A DNA stretch of 13,566 nucleotides from Gammaproteobacteria bacterium (GCA_030632625.1 DAOVUK010000030.1:1-13566), one strand, 5' to 3'. Positions 6,301 through 12,515 are shown, counted from the first letter of the stretch. Made by a program: numbers and translations. Notes: generated from the letters alone by a model not told the origin.

Positions 6301-8644
6301 ACTGAATGATGATTTGCTTTTACACGGTCTGTTGAGCAATAAGTCTAAAGTGGCTCAGAACGATTTTTTACTTAAAGGTATTGAACGTGCGTTGCTGTTT
6401 CTGGATACCCACAAAGCCATTGACTTACAAAATGGTATGGCGGTGTTTAAACAGTCCATGGAAATAAAACTAAATACTGATAACAAGCGTCGTTATAGTA
6501 AGAAAAATTATCATCTGCTGGATGATCACTATCATCAAAAAATCATTCAGATCCATGTCATGAATGAATACGCTCGCCTGGGATTAGAACAAATCAAACT
6601 GGCCATGAGGTTGATCAAAGATTATTTTGAATTGCTTAACGGTCCTTTTGTCGGGCTGTATTTTAGGCATCGAAAATCAATACTTGAGCGGGCAACCAGC
6701 CAGGAATCCTGGCATAAAATTGTTGTTTCCTTAAATAATCAGGCACAGCAAGCCATTGTTCATGCCAGTATCAAGAAAAACCAATTGATCCTGGCAGGCC
6801 CTGGCGCAGGTAAATCAAAGGTCATTCTTCATCGAGTTGCTTATCTGGTCCGTGTAAAACGAGTTCCCGCCAATAAGATCCTGTTATTGTGTTTTAACCA
6901 TAACACGGCTATTTCTCTGCATAAACGTCTGCTTAACTTGTTAGGACAGGATGCCCGATTTGTCCGTATTCATACTTTTCATGGTTTGGCATTGCGTTTA
7001 TTGGGCCAGATGTTCGAACCTGAAAACATGACTGTGCAAAATGGTAAAACCGATTTTGATGTGCTGATCAAAGAGGCAATAAAATTATTGACCGGAGAAT
7101 CTCATGAACTGGGCCTGGATGCATTACATCAACGAGCAGCCTTGCTTGACGGACTGGAACATATTCTTGTTGATGAATATCAGGATGTTGATCAATTACA
7201 ATATGAAATGATCTGTGCCCTCACAGGTAAACAGCTCGAAGCGGAAGAAAAATTGTCCTTAATGGTGGTTGGTGATGATGATCAGTCTATCTACCAGTTT
7301 CGCCAGGCTAATATCAAATTTATTCATCAGTTTCAACAGGACTATCAGGCTAAAATTCATTATCTGACTCAAAATTACCGCTCCACTAAGAATATTATTG
7401 CAGCAGCCAATTCTCTGATTACTTATAATCAGGATCGCATGAAAAATGATCATCCAATTTATATTAATGAATCCAGGCGAATGGAATTGCCCGGTGGACA
7501 TTGGCAAAAAGTGGAGGCATTACATCAGGGGAAGGTCGCTCTTGTCCACTGTACATCAGTTGATCAACAGGCCAATGAAGTACTGGAACAAATTCTCACT
7601 ATAAAAGCCCTGGATAACACAGTTAAGAATGCAGACATTGCCGTATTGGCACGGCATGGTATTGATAAAAATGAACTTTCCCGCGTTCGCTCAGTGTTGC
7701 ATCAGGCCGGGATTGATTACTGTTACTCAGCAGTTAAGGAGGATTCTTTTCCTCTGCATGCGGTCAAGGAATTTATTGAATTCAAACAATGGTTGAGTAA
7801 AGAGCAAAATATAATGACTTCAACTTCTCAACTATTGAATTGGCTGCCAATAGAAAAAAACCATTGGCATCAGCTCATCGAGACAATTATCATTGACTGG
7901 CAAGATCAATTTGATGACACGCCACTGGCAACAACTCATTTTCTTAAACAGTTGAATGATTATTTGTTGGAACAAAAAAGACAAACCCGTTATGGTCAGG
8001 GGATTCTTCTTAGTACAGTTCATGGCGTCAAAGGAGAAGAGTTCAGGCACGTTATTTTACTGGACGGCAATTGGCAGTTTAATTCTGCTGACAAAAATTA
8101 TATTGAAGAAGAGCGTCGTCTGTATTATGTTGCCATGACACGCGCCATCGAACATCTGGTTTTAATGCAATATACAGGCACAGACAATCCTCATATAGCC
8201 TGCATTGATACTGAATTTTGCAGCTCACATTTTAGCCGGGCAGGTGATCAGATTAAAGACATGGTCTCTTTTTATATGTCAGGTTTAAGCCAGCTTTATT
8301 TAAGCTATGCTGCAAAATTTCAGGCCAGTCACCCTGTTAATCAAACACTGGAAAATCTAAATGTGGGTGATAGAATGACTCTTGTTGCTAACAAAAGTGT
8401 ATCTGATGACAGTCAGTCTAAAAAAAGGGAGCTGTTTTTTCAATTTAATGGAATCAATATCATCAAACTTTCAAAACAGGGTAAGGATAAAATGTCTGCT
8501 TTGCTCAGTTCCAATCATCAGGCTAAGGTCATTGCTTTAGTCCGTCGTCAGAGCGATCCGAATAATGAGTATGATGACAATAATAAAATAGCCCAATGGT
8601 GGGTGCCTGTGATTGAATTGATAGTCAGGCATCATCATGGGTAA
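3371..8644 (+). CDS. DEDD exonuclease - RecQ helicase - UvrD-like helicase fusion
   Basis: A 1757-residue protein with three enzymatic modules. Residues 1 to about 180: DnaQ-like exonuclease with FDLE (D10, E12), GHNILNHD (H58, D64) and VADA (D133); the usual histidine five before D133 is Asn128. Residues 272-280 hold a CX4CX2C cluster. Residues about 300-660: RecQ-type SF2 helicase with PTGGGKS (327-333), DEAH (431-434) followed by CLSKWGHDFRP, CYTATA, and QEAGRAGR (623-630). Next is a winged-helix-like region, without the RecQ zinc cluster. Residues about 1120-1620: SF1A helicase with GPGAGKS (1143-1149), DEYQD (1268-1272), GDDDQSIYQFR, TVHGVKGEE (1549-1557) and YYVAMTRA (1585-1592). Both ATPases look intact. 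It should process DNA ends or forks; the biological role is unknown to me. The start is 9 bases after the transposon end and lacks a clear Shine-Dalgarno. Confidence 0.93.
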   Translation: MNVNQILSFDLEITKDQKKLLHLGAVLGDEYLDIRHDYHLAIQKLNDLAVKAEFILGHNILNHDLPWLIHQEKLSAQQYSDTEESPDVLSAISTLPVIDTLFLSPLAFPKNPYHRLVKDYKIIKDSYNNPVADAHLALRIFSEQFAAFEQQYQNNPYLIQLYYYLFHQDVCNDRAKDFDTSGLAQVMADVIGEKPAKKIEILIADCLVDKCCPNQLRQLIRDFRDNKIQPLCLAYVTAWLQVAGSNSILPPWVWHQFPATKILIRQLRETPCGKESCTYCQENFDARYHLQNYYEWDDFRLQNDGTPLQKNMVDAAIRGESLLGILPTGGGKSLCFQLPALIKNKRNASLTIVISPLQALMKDQVDNLKDKVGIESVAAIYGMLTMPERSAVLEAVRRGDISILYLSPEQLRNRRVKQVILSRQIGAWVFDEAHCLSKWGHDFRPDYLYCAKVIANIAKQQNETVPPVLCYTATAKMDVIDDICGHFKQLLDFDLSRFEGGVQRENLVYEVVSTQAHSKLAQIIELTESCFNEGQSGSCVIYCATRKKVEQLAQDLNEVQELPVSYFHAGLDASSKRDILERFIAGEYRIICATNAFGMGIDKEDVRLVIHYDIPGSVENYLQEAGRAGRDQQPAQCVLLFDKEDIEQQFKLSKHSEIRLKDIAEILKEIRYRAKSTNDRVVATTKELLRSDFMHSDITVEDRMADTKVKTALAWLEREGFLQREDNINSVFQGKPLFANLMDAEKKLEQLQLSPSLKIQWQLILEALINADDDEGLNADDILDTVIANIKDQQQKNLMTPQRIMEILAQMACSGLISRGLSMTAWLRPKGCDNCRYIVQTMRTIENTLLDILPEMAPDSNDHEQLYQLDIRALNSRLIHEHELKSSTRIIRQLLKTWSDDGQLSGNNGSINFSLSGKEQFSVQLNRSWAGINKIVQQRQEMTDKIVDFLYAKLTQEQACSKEKIMIEFSLEDGIAALNDDLLLHGLLSNKSKVAQNDFLLKGIERALLFLDTHKAIDLQNGMAVFKQSMEIKLNTDNKRRYSKKNYHLLDDHYHQKIIQIHVMNEYARLGLEQIKLAMRLIKDYFELLNGPFVGLYFRHRKSILERATSQESWHKIVVSLNNQAQQAIVHASIKKNQLILAGPGAGKSKVILHRVAYLVRVKRVPANKILLLCFNHNTAISLHKRLLNLLGQDARFVRIHTFHGLALRLLGQMFEPENMTVQNGKTDFDVLIKEAIKLLTGESHELGLDALHQRAALLDGLEHILVDEYQDVDQLQYEMICALTGKQLEAEEKLSLMVVGDDDQSIYQFRQANIKFIHQFQQDYQAKIHYLTQNYRSTKNIIAAANSLITYNQDRMKNDHPIYINESRRMELPGGHWQKVEALHQGKVALVHCTSVDQQANEVLEQILTIKALDNTVKNADIAVLARHGIDKNELSRVRSVLHQAGIDYCYSAVKEDSFPLHAVKEFIEFKQWLSKEQNIMTSTSQLLNWLPIEKNHWHQLIETIIIDWQDQFDDTPLATTHFLKQLNDYLLEQKRQTRYGQGILLSTVHGVKGEEFRHVILLDGNWQFNSADKNYIEEERRLYYVAMTRAIEHLVLMQYTGTDNPHIACIDTEFCSSHFSRAGDQIKDMVSFYMSGLSQLYLSYAAKFQASHPVNQTLENLNVGDRMTLVANKSVSDDSQSKKRELFFQFNGINIIKLSKQGKDKMSALLSSNHQAKVIALVRRQSDPNNEYDDNNKIAQWWVPVIELIVRHHHG

Positions 8645-8674
8645 TACTCGCTTTGGCTGATGCACTGTTTATGA

Positions 8675-8738
8675 AATAATTGGGGTCAGAGTAAGATTAT
8701 TGTTCAGCAATTATAATCTTACTCTGACCCCAATTATT
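8675..8738. repeat. 26-bp perfect palindrome of the transposase repeat family
   Basis: Arms 8675-8700 and 8713-8738 are exact reverse complements (26 of 26) around a 12-base loop. The core GGGGTCAGAGTAA is shared with both ends of the transposase element at 2546-3361. It looks like a non-autonomous REP/MITE-type unit mobilised by the same enzyme. As RNA it would form a very stable hairpin after the helicase gene and could act as a transcript end or stabiliser, though no T-run follows. Confidence 0.85.
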
Positions 8739-8752
8739 CCAATTATTTATAG

Positions 8753-8896
8753 AATTATTACCTTGATATTGCTTTTGCAGCAGTGTATATCTATTCTTGT
8801 AATAAACAGGAAGGTTTTATTGCTGAAGAAAAACAACTTCTAACTATAGCTGATAGAATCTCGGTCATTATTTTTGTGAAAAAGCATTATGAGTAA
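8753..8896 (+). pseudogene. Possible 3' remnant of a GAF/PAS-type sensor gene
   Basis: A frame open for 47 codons after an in-frame TAG ends at 8896, overlapping the cytochrome ATG by 8 bases. It has no ATG start. Its second half (GFIAEEKQLLTIADRISVII) resembles the C-terminal helix of GAF/PAS sensory domains, where a phrase like EE..LL..IAD.I..II is common. With the palindrome just upstream, it may be the tail left after a deletion or insertion. It could also be chance, since the region is AT-rich and the frame is short. Confidence 0.3.
8763..8791 (+). promoter_or_regulatory. Candidate promoter for the cytochrome c gene
   Basis: TTGATA (8763-8768), 17-base spacer, TATATC (8786-8791). It matches sigma70 consensus at 5 of 6 and 4 of 6 positions and would give a leader of about 90 bases. 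Confidence 0.3.
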
Positions 8897-9383
8897 GTTG
8901 ATGAAAATACGATATTTAGATAGCCTGTTTCTTATTTTAAGCTGTTATATGATAATTTCACCTGCTTTGGCTCAGGAAGAAAAAGATAAGGCAAGCCTGG
9001 CAAATTATAATCCCGTTTTGAGTGCTGACTTTAAAGAATTGCTTAAAGCAGCAGATATCGCTGCCGGTGAAGAATTGTTTATGCGTAAATGTTCTTCCTG
9101 TCATGATGAATATAAAAGCACCACCCATGGCAAGGGTCCAAATTTGTGGAATGTTTTCGGGCGTAAAGCCGGGACTGCACAAGGTTTTGCTTATTCAGAT
9201 GCCATGCGGCAATCAGGGCATACCTGGAATTTTGCCACACTCAATTATTATTTAACCAGAACTGATCGTGCAGTACCGGGGCGTATTATGAATTTTAGAG
9301 GGATACGTCAGGATAAGTACCGCGCTAAGCTGCTGCTTTTTTTAAGAAGCATGAATGATACACCGCCTCCTTTACCTGAATAA
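8889..9383 (+). CDS. Secreted class I cytochrome c
   Basis: The 164-residue protein has a signal peptide (hydrophobic core LFLILSCYMIISPALA, likely cleavage after ALA at residue 28) and one haem site CSSCH (68-72). It has the usual class I features: GPNLWNVFGRKAG after the haem, FAYSDAM, and PGRIMNF, whose M134 is the probable sixth haem ligand. The fold resembles mitochondrial-type or c2 cytochromes and should be a soluble periplasmic electron carrier. The region between signal peptide and haem (residues 29-58) is longer than usual. The gene stands alone, convergent with umuC; its partner cannot be told from context. The ATG overlaps the end of the upstream remnant; the Shine-Dalgarno is weak. 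Confidence 0.93.
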   Translation: MSKLMKIRYLDSLFLILSCYMIISPALAQEEKDKASLANYNPVLSADFKELLKAADIAAGEELFMRKCSSCHDEYKSTTHGKGPNLWNVFGRKAGTAQGFAYSDAMRQSGHTWNFATLNYYLTRTDRAVPGRIMNFRGIRQDKYRAKLLLFLRSMNDTPPPLPE

Positions 9384-9412
9384 AACTGTTGGTTCTGGAT
9401 TTTTCCACGGCT

Positions 9413-10669
9413 CTAACACTGTATCTCCGGTAACTCGTTCCACTGACTCGTGTAGCAGGGAGAACGGTAAGCCTGACGCATGACCCATTTTTTATGTACG
9501 CCTTCAGCCGCCACGTAAATTGAATTTCTGCCATAGTTTTTGTTGATTTTATCCATCACGGCCATCAGCTGGTCTGTTTTAGCGGACTGGCCTGCATGGA
9601 ACATATCCAGCTGCTGATGTTTTTTGGAGCTCAGATCCAGCAAACCAACCCCGGCTTTTATATAAGCAACCCCCGGTTTAAAAAGATGCTGTATGGCGGT
9701 GCGGGCAATAGCTGAGATCAGACGTGTATCATCACTGGGGTAGGGGAGCTGGATGACTCGATGGCTGTTATAATAATGGCTTTCATAGCGTGCGGTATAG
9801 AGTAGAACCTGCAACGAGGCACTCAATGACTGCTGAGCTCGAAGTTTTTCACAGGCTCTGGCAACGTAAAGGCTGACAGCATCCAGTATGGGTTGCAACT
9901 GGGTGGTTTTATCAGCAAAAGAACGGCTGCAGTAAATTTGCTTTTTAATGGCGGGTATTTCTTCCAGTGACAGACAGGCATGACCATTGAGTTCTTCAAT
10001 AATTCGTTCCACGCAGACATTAAAATAGCGTCGAATGTGTTTTGGATCAGCGTTGGCCAGTTCCAGAGCCGTATAAATATTCAAATCGGCCAGACGTGCT
10101 GAAAAACGCGATGATATGCCCCAGATTTTATTAACAGGTGTTCTTTTTTTCATCCAGTCCCATTTTTCAGCAGTATCCAGAACACAGACACCCTCACATT
10201 TTTTAATAGTTTTGGCTGCCCGGTTTGCCAGTTTTGCCAGTGTTTTAGTGGGTGCAATACCGACGCCGACAGGTATTGCCGTATGTTGATAGACTGTTTT
10301 TTTAATTTGACTACCGTAGTCATTCATTAATTCACTGTTAACACCTTCAAGATAAAGAAACATCTCGTCAATGCTGTAAATTTCGACCCGGGATGAAAAC
10401 AACTGCAGTGTTGCCATCACCCGGGCAGACAGATCACCATATAGAGGATAATTACTGGAGAATATGGCGATATTTTGCTGCTGCATCCAGGATTTAATCT
10501 CAAAAATAGTCTGCAGGTCACCAATACCCATGGCCTTAGCCTGAGCAGAACGCGCGACAATAAAACAGTCGTTATTGGACAGGACAACAACAGGTTTATT
10601 GCGTAAATCAGGGCGAAATACCTGCTCGCAGGAGGCATAAAAGCTATTGCAGTCAACTAAACAATACAT
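9413..10669 (-). CDS. umuC: UmuC, catalytic subunit of DNA polymerase V
   Basis: A 418-residue Y-family polymerase close in length to E. coli UmuC (422). LVDCNSFYASCE (4-15) carries the first metal-binding aspartate D6, NNDCFIVARS (32-41) the incoming-nucleotide contacts, and YSIDE (98-102) the catalytic D101/E102, the same numbers as in E. coli. A little-finger domain follows and a beta-clamp motif QLDMF lies in the C-terminal part. With cleaved UmuD it should form a translesion polymerase active after DNA damage. The start ATG overlaps the umuD stop by one base (TAATG), giving translational coupling. No frameshift is visible. It converges with the cytochrome gene, with 29 bases between stops. 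Confidence 0.97.
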   Translation of the reverse strand: MYCLVDCNSFYASCEQVFRPDLRNKPVVVLSNNDCFIVARSAQAKAMGIGDLQTIFEIKSWMQQQNIAIFSSNYPLYGDLSARVMATLQLFSSRVEIYSIDEMFLYLEGVNSELMNDYGSQIKKTVYQHTAIPVGVGIAPTKTLAKLANRAAKTIKKCEGVCVLDTAEKWDWMKKRTPVNKIWGISSRFSARLADLNIYTALELANADPKHIRRYFNVCVERIIEELNGHACLSLEEIPAIKKQIYCSRSFADKTTQLQPILDAVSLYVARACEKLRAQQSLSASLQVLLYTARYESHYYNSHRVIQLPYPSDDTRLISAIARTAIQHLFKPGVAYIKAGVGLLDLSSKKHQQLDMFHAGQSAKTDQLMAVMDKINKNYGRNSIYVAAEGVHKKWVMRQAYRSPCYTSQWNELPEIQC

Positions 10670-11064
10670 TAGGGCAGAACATGATGGCGAATCGAATGAA
10701 TCACAACACCCTCAATGATCAGATCTGAAAATTCACCGATGCGGATGGGGGGATAGTGCTTATTGGCAGACAGCAGACAGTGATTTTTTTTGTCAAGAAT
10801 TTTACAGGTCAGCTGACCATCCAGTGCAGCAATAATAATTTGCCCATGCTGTGCTTCCAGACTGCGATCAACAATTAATAAGTCGCCGTCATAAATACCG
10901 CAGCCTTCCATCGAATCACCTTTGGCACGGGCAAGATAGCTGGCTGCCGGATGTCTGATGAGATAGGTATTCAGGTCCAGAGAACGATCCAGATAATCAT
11001 CAGCAGGCGATGGGAATCCGGCAGGCACGGAATGAATAAAAAAAGGTAATGTGAATATTTTCAT
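10669..11064 (-). CDS. umuD: UmuD, self-cleaving accessory subunit of polymerase V
   Basis: A 131-residue S24-family protein. The catalytic pair is S51 (in AKGDSME) and K88 (TCKIL), equivalent to S60/K97 of E. coli UmuD. The cleavage site is Ala15-Gly16 in VPAGFPSPADDY, where E. coli has Cys24-Gly25; the N-terminal arm is about nine residues shorter. RecA filaments should trigger cleavage to UmuD', which activates UmuC. IYDGDLLIVD and GVVIH are typical. It is the first gene of the umuDC operon; the promoter dyad at 11081-11103 lies just upstream. ATG 11064 gives the shortest sensible start, with no strong Shine-Dalgarno. Confidence 0.96.
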   Translation of the reverse strand: MKIFTLPFFIHSVPAGFPSPADDYLDRSLDLNTYLIRHPAASYLARAKGDSMEGCGIYDGDLLIVDRSLEAQHGQIIIAALDGQLTCKILDKKNHCLLSANKHYPPIRIGEFSDLIIEGVVIHSIRHHVLP

Positions 11065-11080
11065 AATTTAATAATATTTG

Positions 11081-11120
11081 TACGATAATCAAATTATATC
11101 GTATTATGAAAAAAAGTCTA
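11081..11120 (-). promoter_or_regulatory. umuDC promoter with overlapping dyad operator
   Basis: On the minus strand TAGACT (11120-11115), a 16-base spacer and TATAAT (11098-11093) form a promoter, with start about 22 bases before the umuD ATG. The dyad TACGATA-N9-TATCGTA (11081-11103) covers the -10 box and start, an ideal repressor site. No CTGT-N8-ACAG LexA box is present between umuD and ybaN. Confidence 0.55.
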
Positions 11121-11150
11121 TAGTTTGACGTCCGGGTCGGCTGTTTGTCT

Positions 11151-11169
11151 GGGGAGGGGAGGAGGAGGG
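11151..11169 (+). other. G-rich tract in the umuD-ybaN gap
   Basis: GGGGAGGGGAGGAGGAGGG stands out in an AT-rich gap between divergent genes. It has five G-tracts separated by single A and could form a G-quadruplex or purine triplex. Three of the tracts have three or more G. Confidence 0.4.
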
Positions 11170-11227
11170 TAAATTAATTCTTCTCTACGGGCTATATTTT
11201 CTCATTTTTATGCGCCGGGATTGATAG

Positions 11228-11256
11228 TTTACAAATCATATACTGCAAGGTATGAT
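11228..11256 (+). promoter_or_regulatory. Sigma70 promoter of the ybaN-like gene
   Basis: TTTACA (11228-11233), a 17-base spacer and TATGAT (11251-11256) match consensus at 5 of 6 positions each. Predicted start near 11263 gives a leader of about 56 bases. Confidence 0.6.
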
Positions 11257-11318
11257 CTTTTTTTGCTGTAAATTTTAAATAAACAGTTATTTATCAGTGC
11301 TCAAATATAAGTTTTATT

Positions 11319-11735
11319 ATGATGACAATAAGTCTTAAACGCTCTATTTTTCTTGTTTTAGGCAGTCTGTTTTTTATTGTGGGCTTAATTGGTGTGTTAG
11401 TGCCAATATTACCAACCACTCCTTTTATGATACTCTCCGCAGCCTGTTTTGCCGAAAGCTCACCTCGTTTTCATAAAATGCTGTTGAATAACCGCTGGTT
11501 TGGTGACGATCTGCGTCGCTGGGAATGTAATAAAACCATGAAGCGGGCAACCAAAAAACGGGCAACATGGATAATTGTCATTACTTTTAGCTTATCCATC
11601 AGTATTTTGTGGGGTAGTAGCATCTTGCAATTATTGTTACTATGCACGGCACTATTACTCCTGTTTTTTTTATGGCGAATTGCAGAACATATCCCCGCGT
11701 GTAAAGATAAATCAGCTGTAATCTCAAACCAGTAA
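11319..11735 (+). CDS. YbaN/DUF454 inner-membrane protein
   Basis: A 138-residue membrane protein with a first hydrophobic segment (residues 9-32, IFLVLGSLFFIVGLIGVLVPILP), the family signature GVLVPILPTTPFMILSAACFAESSPRFHKMLLNN, a polar stretch DDLRRWECNKTMKRATKKRA, and two closely packed hydrophobic segments (about 85-120). This is the DUF454 family, to which E. coli YbaN belongs (about 125 residues); its biochemical function is unknown. A second in-frame ATG directly follows the first (11322). The gene has its own promoter, diverges from umuDC, and ends about 30 bases before the dyad that precedes the collagen-like gene. Confidence 0.9.
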   Translation: MMTISLKRSIFLVLGSLFFIVGLIGVLVPILPTTPFMILSAACFAESSPRFHKMLLNNRWFGDDLRRWECNKTMKRATKKRATWIIVITFSLSISILWGSSILQLLLLCTALLLLFFLWRIAEHIPACKDKSAVISNQ

Positions 11736-11763
11736 TCAGTCTATTGATGAAATACAATTAATT

Positions 11764-11793
11764 TGATATAAGCTATAGTTAACGCTTATATCA
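11764..11793. promoter_or_regulatory. 10-bp-arm inverted repeat over the promoter of the collagen-like gene
   Basis: TGATATAAGC (11764-11773) and GCTTATATCA (11784-11793) are exact reverse complements with a 10-base spacer, so the arm centres are 20 bp apart, about two helical turns. A possible promoter, TTGATA (11763-11768) with TATATC (11787-11792) 18 bases on, lies inside the arms. This suits a dimeric regulator. It could alternatively be an RNA hairpin ending the ybaN transcript, but no T-run follows. Confidence 0.5.
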
Positions 11794-11828
11794 TTAACAG
11801 CAATAACCAGACAGAAGGATGTATGACC

Positions 11829-12200
11829 ATGGCAAAAAAGAAAAACAAAGCAGCAAAAAAAAATGACAAGTTAACAAAGAAAAAATCGGCTAAAACTAAC
11901 AATGCTAAAAAGGAGCAGGTAATAGCTGCACTGATATCCAGAATCGATGCGCTGGAAGCACAAATAGATAAAATGGCCGGACAAGCAGGTCCGCAAGGCC
12001 CTGAAGGTTCCGTTGGCCCAAGAGGAGCGACGGGTCCAGCAGGCTCGGGTGGTGCTAAAGGACTGGCTGGTCCGGAAGGTGCGACTGGAGCCGCTGGTCC
12101 CATAGGTCCCGCCGGAGCTAAAGGGCTCAGAGGTCTGAGAGGTTTAAAAGGCTCAGTGGGTCCACAAGGCCCAGCGGGATCTTCAGCAAAAGAAACATAG
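11829..12200 (+). CDS. Collagen-like Gly-X-Y repeat protein
   Basis: A 123-residue protein in three parts: a lysine/asparagine-rich head (residues 1-28, [19 protein letters not shown]...), a helical heptad-like segment (29-50, [21 protein letters not shown]) that could serve as a trimerising coiled coil, and 23 uninterrupted Gly-X-Y triplets (51-119), ending SAKET. Such repeats form collagen triple helices. There is no signal peptide, sortase motif or membrane anchor, so it appears cytoplasmic, which is unusual for bacterial collagens. Start: ATG 11829 lies nine bases after a GAAGGA Shine-Dalgarno; ATG 11823, two codons earlier, is only three bases from it. The head could bind nucleic acid or another polyanion, but that is inference. 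A dyad operator precedes it. Confidence 0.85.
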   Translation: MAKKKNKAAKKNDKLTKKKSAKTNNAKKEQVIAALISRIDALEAQIDKMAGQAGPQGPEGSVGPRGATGPAGSGGAKGLAGPEGATGAAGPIGPAGAKGLRGLRGLKGSVGPQGPAGSSAKET

Positions 12201-12205
12201 TTAAT

Positions 12206-12325
12206 TTAGAAGCCGAATGACTCCGGAGGCATAACCAGTGCGATAGCCAGCGCAATAGTGAATATAACGATTAAACTGTGCATAACAGGTGATAACGATT
12301 TTTTTATATTAATTGAATTTATCAT
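12206..12325 (-). CDS. Small single-pass membrane protein (39 residues)
   Basis: A minus-strand ORF begins at ATG 12325 and ends at TAA 12206. The product has a short basic head (MINSINIKKSLSP), one clear transmembrane helix (residues 15-32, MHSLIVIFTIALAIALVM) and a short tail PPESFGF. A purine-rich AGAGAAA sits 9-15 bases upstream of the start. It is convergent with the collagen-like gene, with only five bases between the stops. I do not recognise a family. The sharp helix with a positively charged N-terminal side argues for a real small protein, probably inner-membrane with N-terminus inside. Confidence 0.6.
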   Translation of the reverse strand: MINSINIKKSLSPVMHSLIVIFTIALAIALVMPPESFGF

Positions 12326-12398
12326 GGTCTTATTTCTCTAATGATTGATAGCTGTTACTGATGATAAAGTACATTGCTGCTTTAAATTTTATTGATTG

Positions 12399-12420
12399 GT
12401 ATAAACTCCCTTGTTTATAC
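12399..12420. repeat. Perfect inverted repeat, 8-bp arms
   Basis: GTATAAAC (12399-12406) and GTTTATAC (12413-12420) are exact complements around a six-base loop. It lies 74 bases upstream of the start of the minus-strand membrane peptide gene and could be an operator or a small hairpin. Confidence 0.45.
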
Positions 12421-12449
12421 TGCATTGGAAAATTGATTGATTATTTCTG

Positions 12450-12515
12450 ATGGATAAGTTTATTGTAGTATGCCCATGTTGTGAGTCTGTAGGAATAATT
12501 GTTAAAGATGCGTAG
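12450..12515 (+). pseudogene. Possible broken zinc-ribbon gene
   Basis: A 21-codon ORF begins MDKFIVVCPCCESVG and stops at 12513. The adjacent frame, open from the ATG at 12508, encodes HDCFRCKHRLSF farther on. A CPxC followed by a later CxxC is the layout of a zinc ribbon, so the two pieces may be one gene broken by a frameshift. There is no Shine-Dalgarno before ATG 12450. The case rests on cysteine spacing only. Confidence 0.25.

Noticed and set aside
11265..11285. CTGT...ACAG pair before ybaN as a LexA box
   Set aside because: The spacing is 13 bases instead of 8, and it lies on the ybaN side, downstream of that gene's predicted promoter.
11786..12103. Minus-strand Pro/Ala/Gly-rich open frame opposite the collagen-like gene
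   Set aside because: The plus strand has a strong Shine-Dalgarno and perfect Gly-X-Y periodicity; its complement automatically yields a proline-rich frame.
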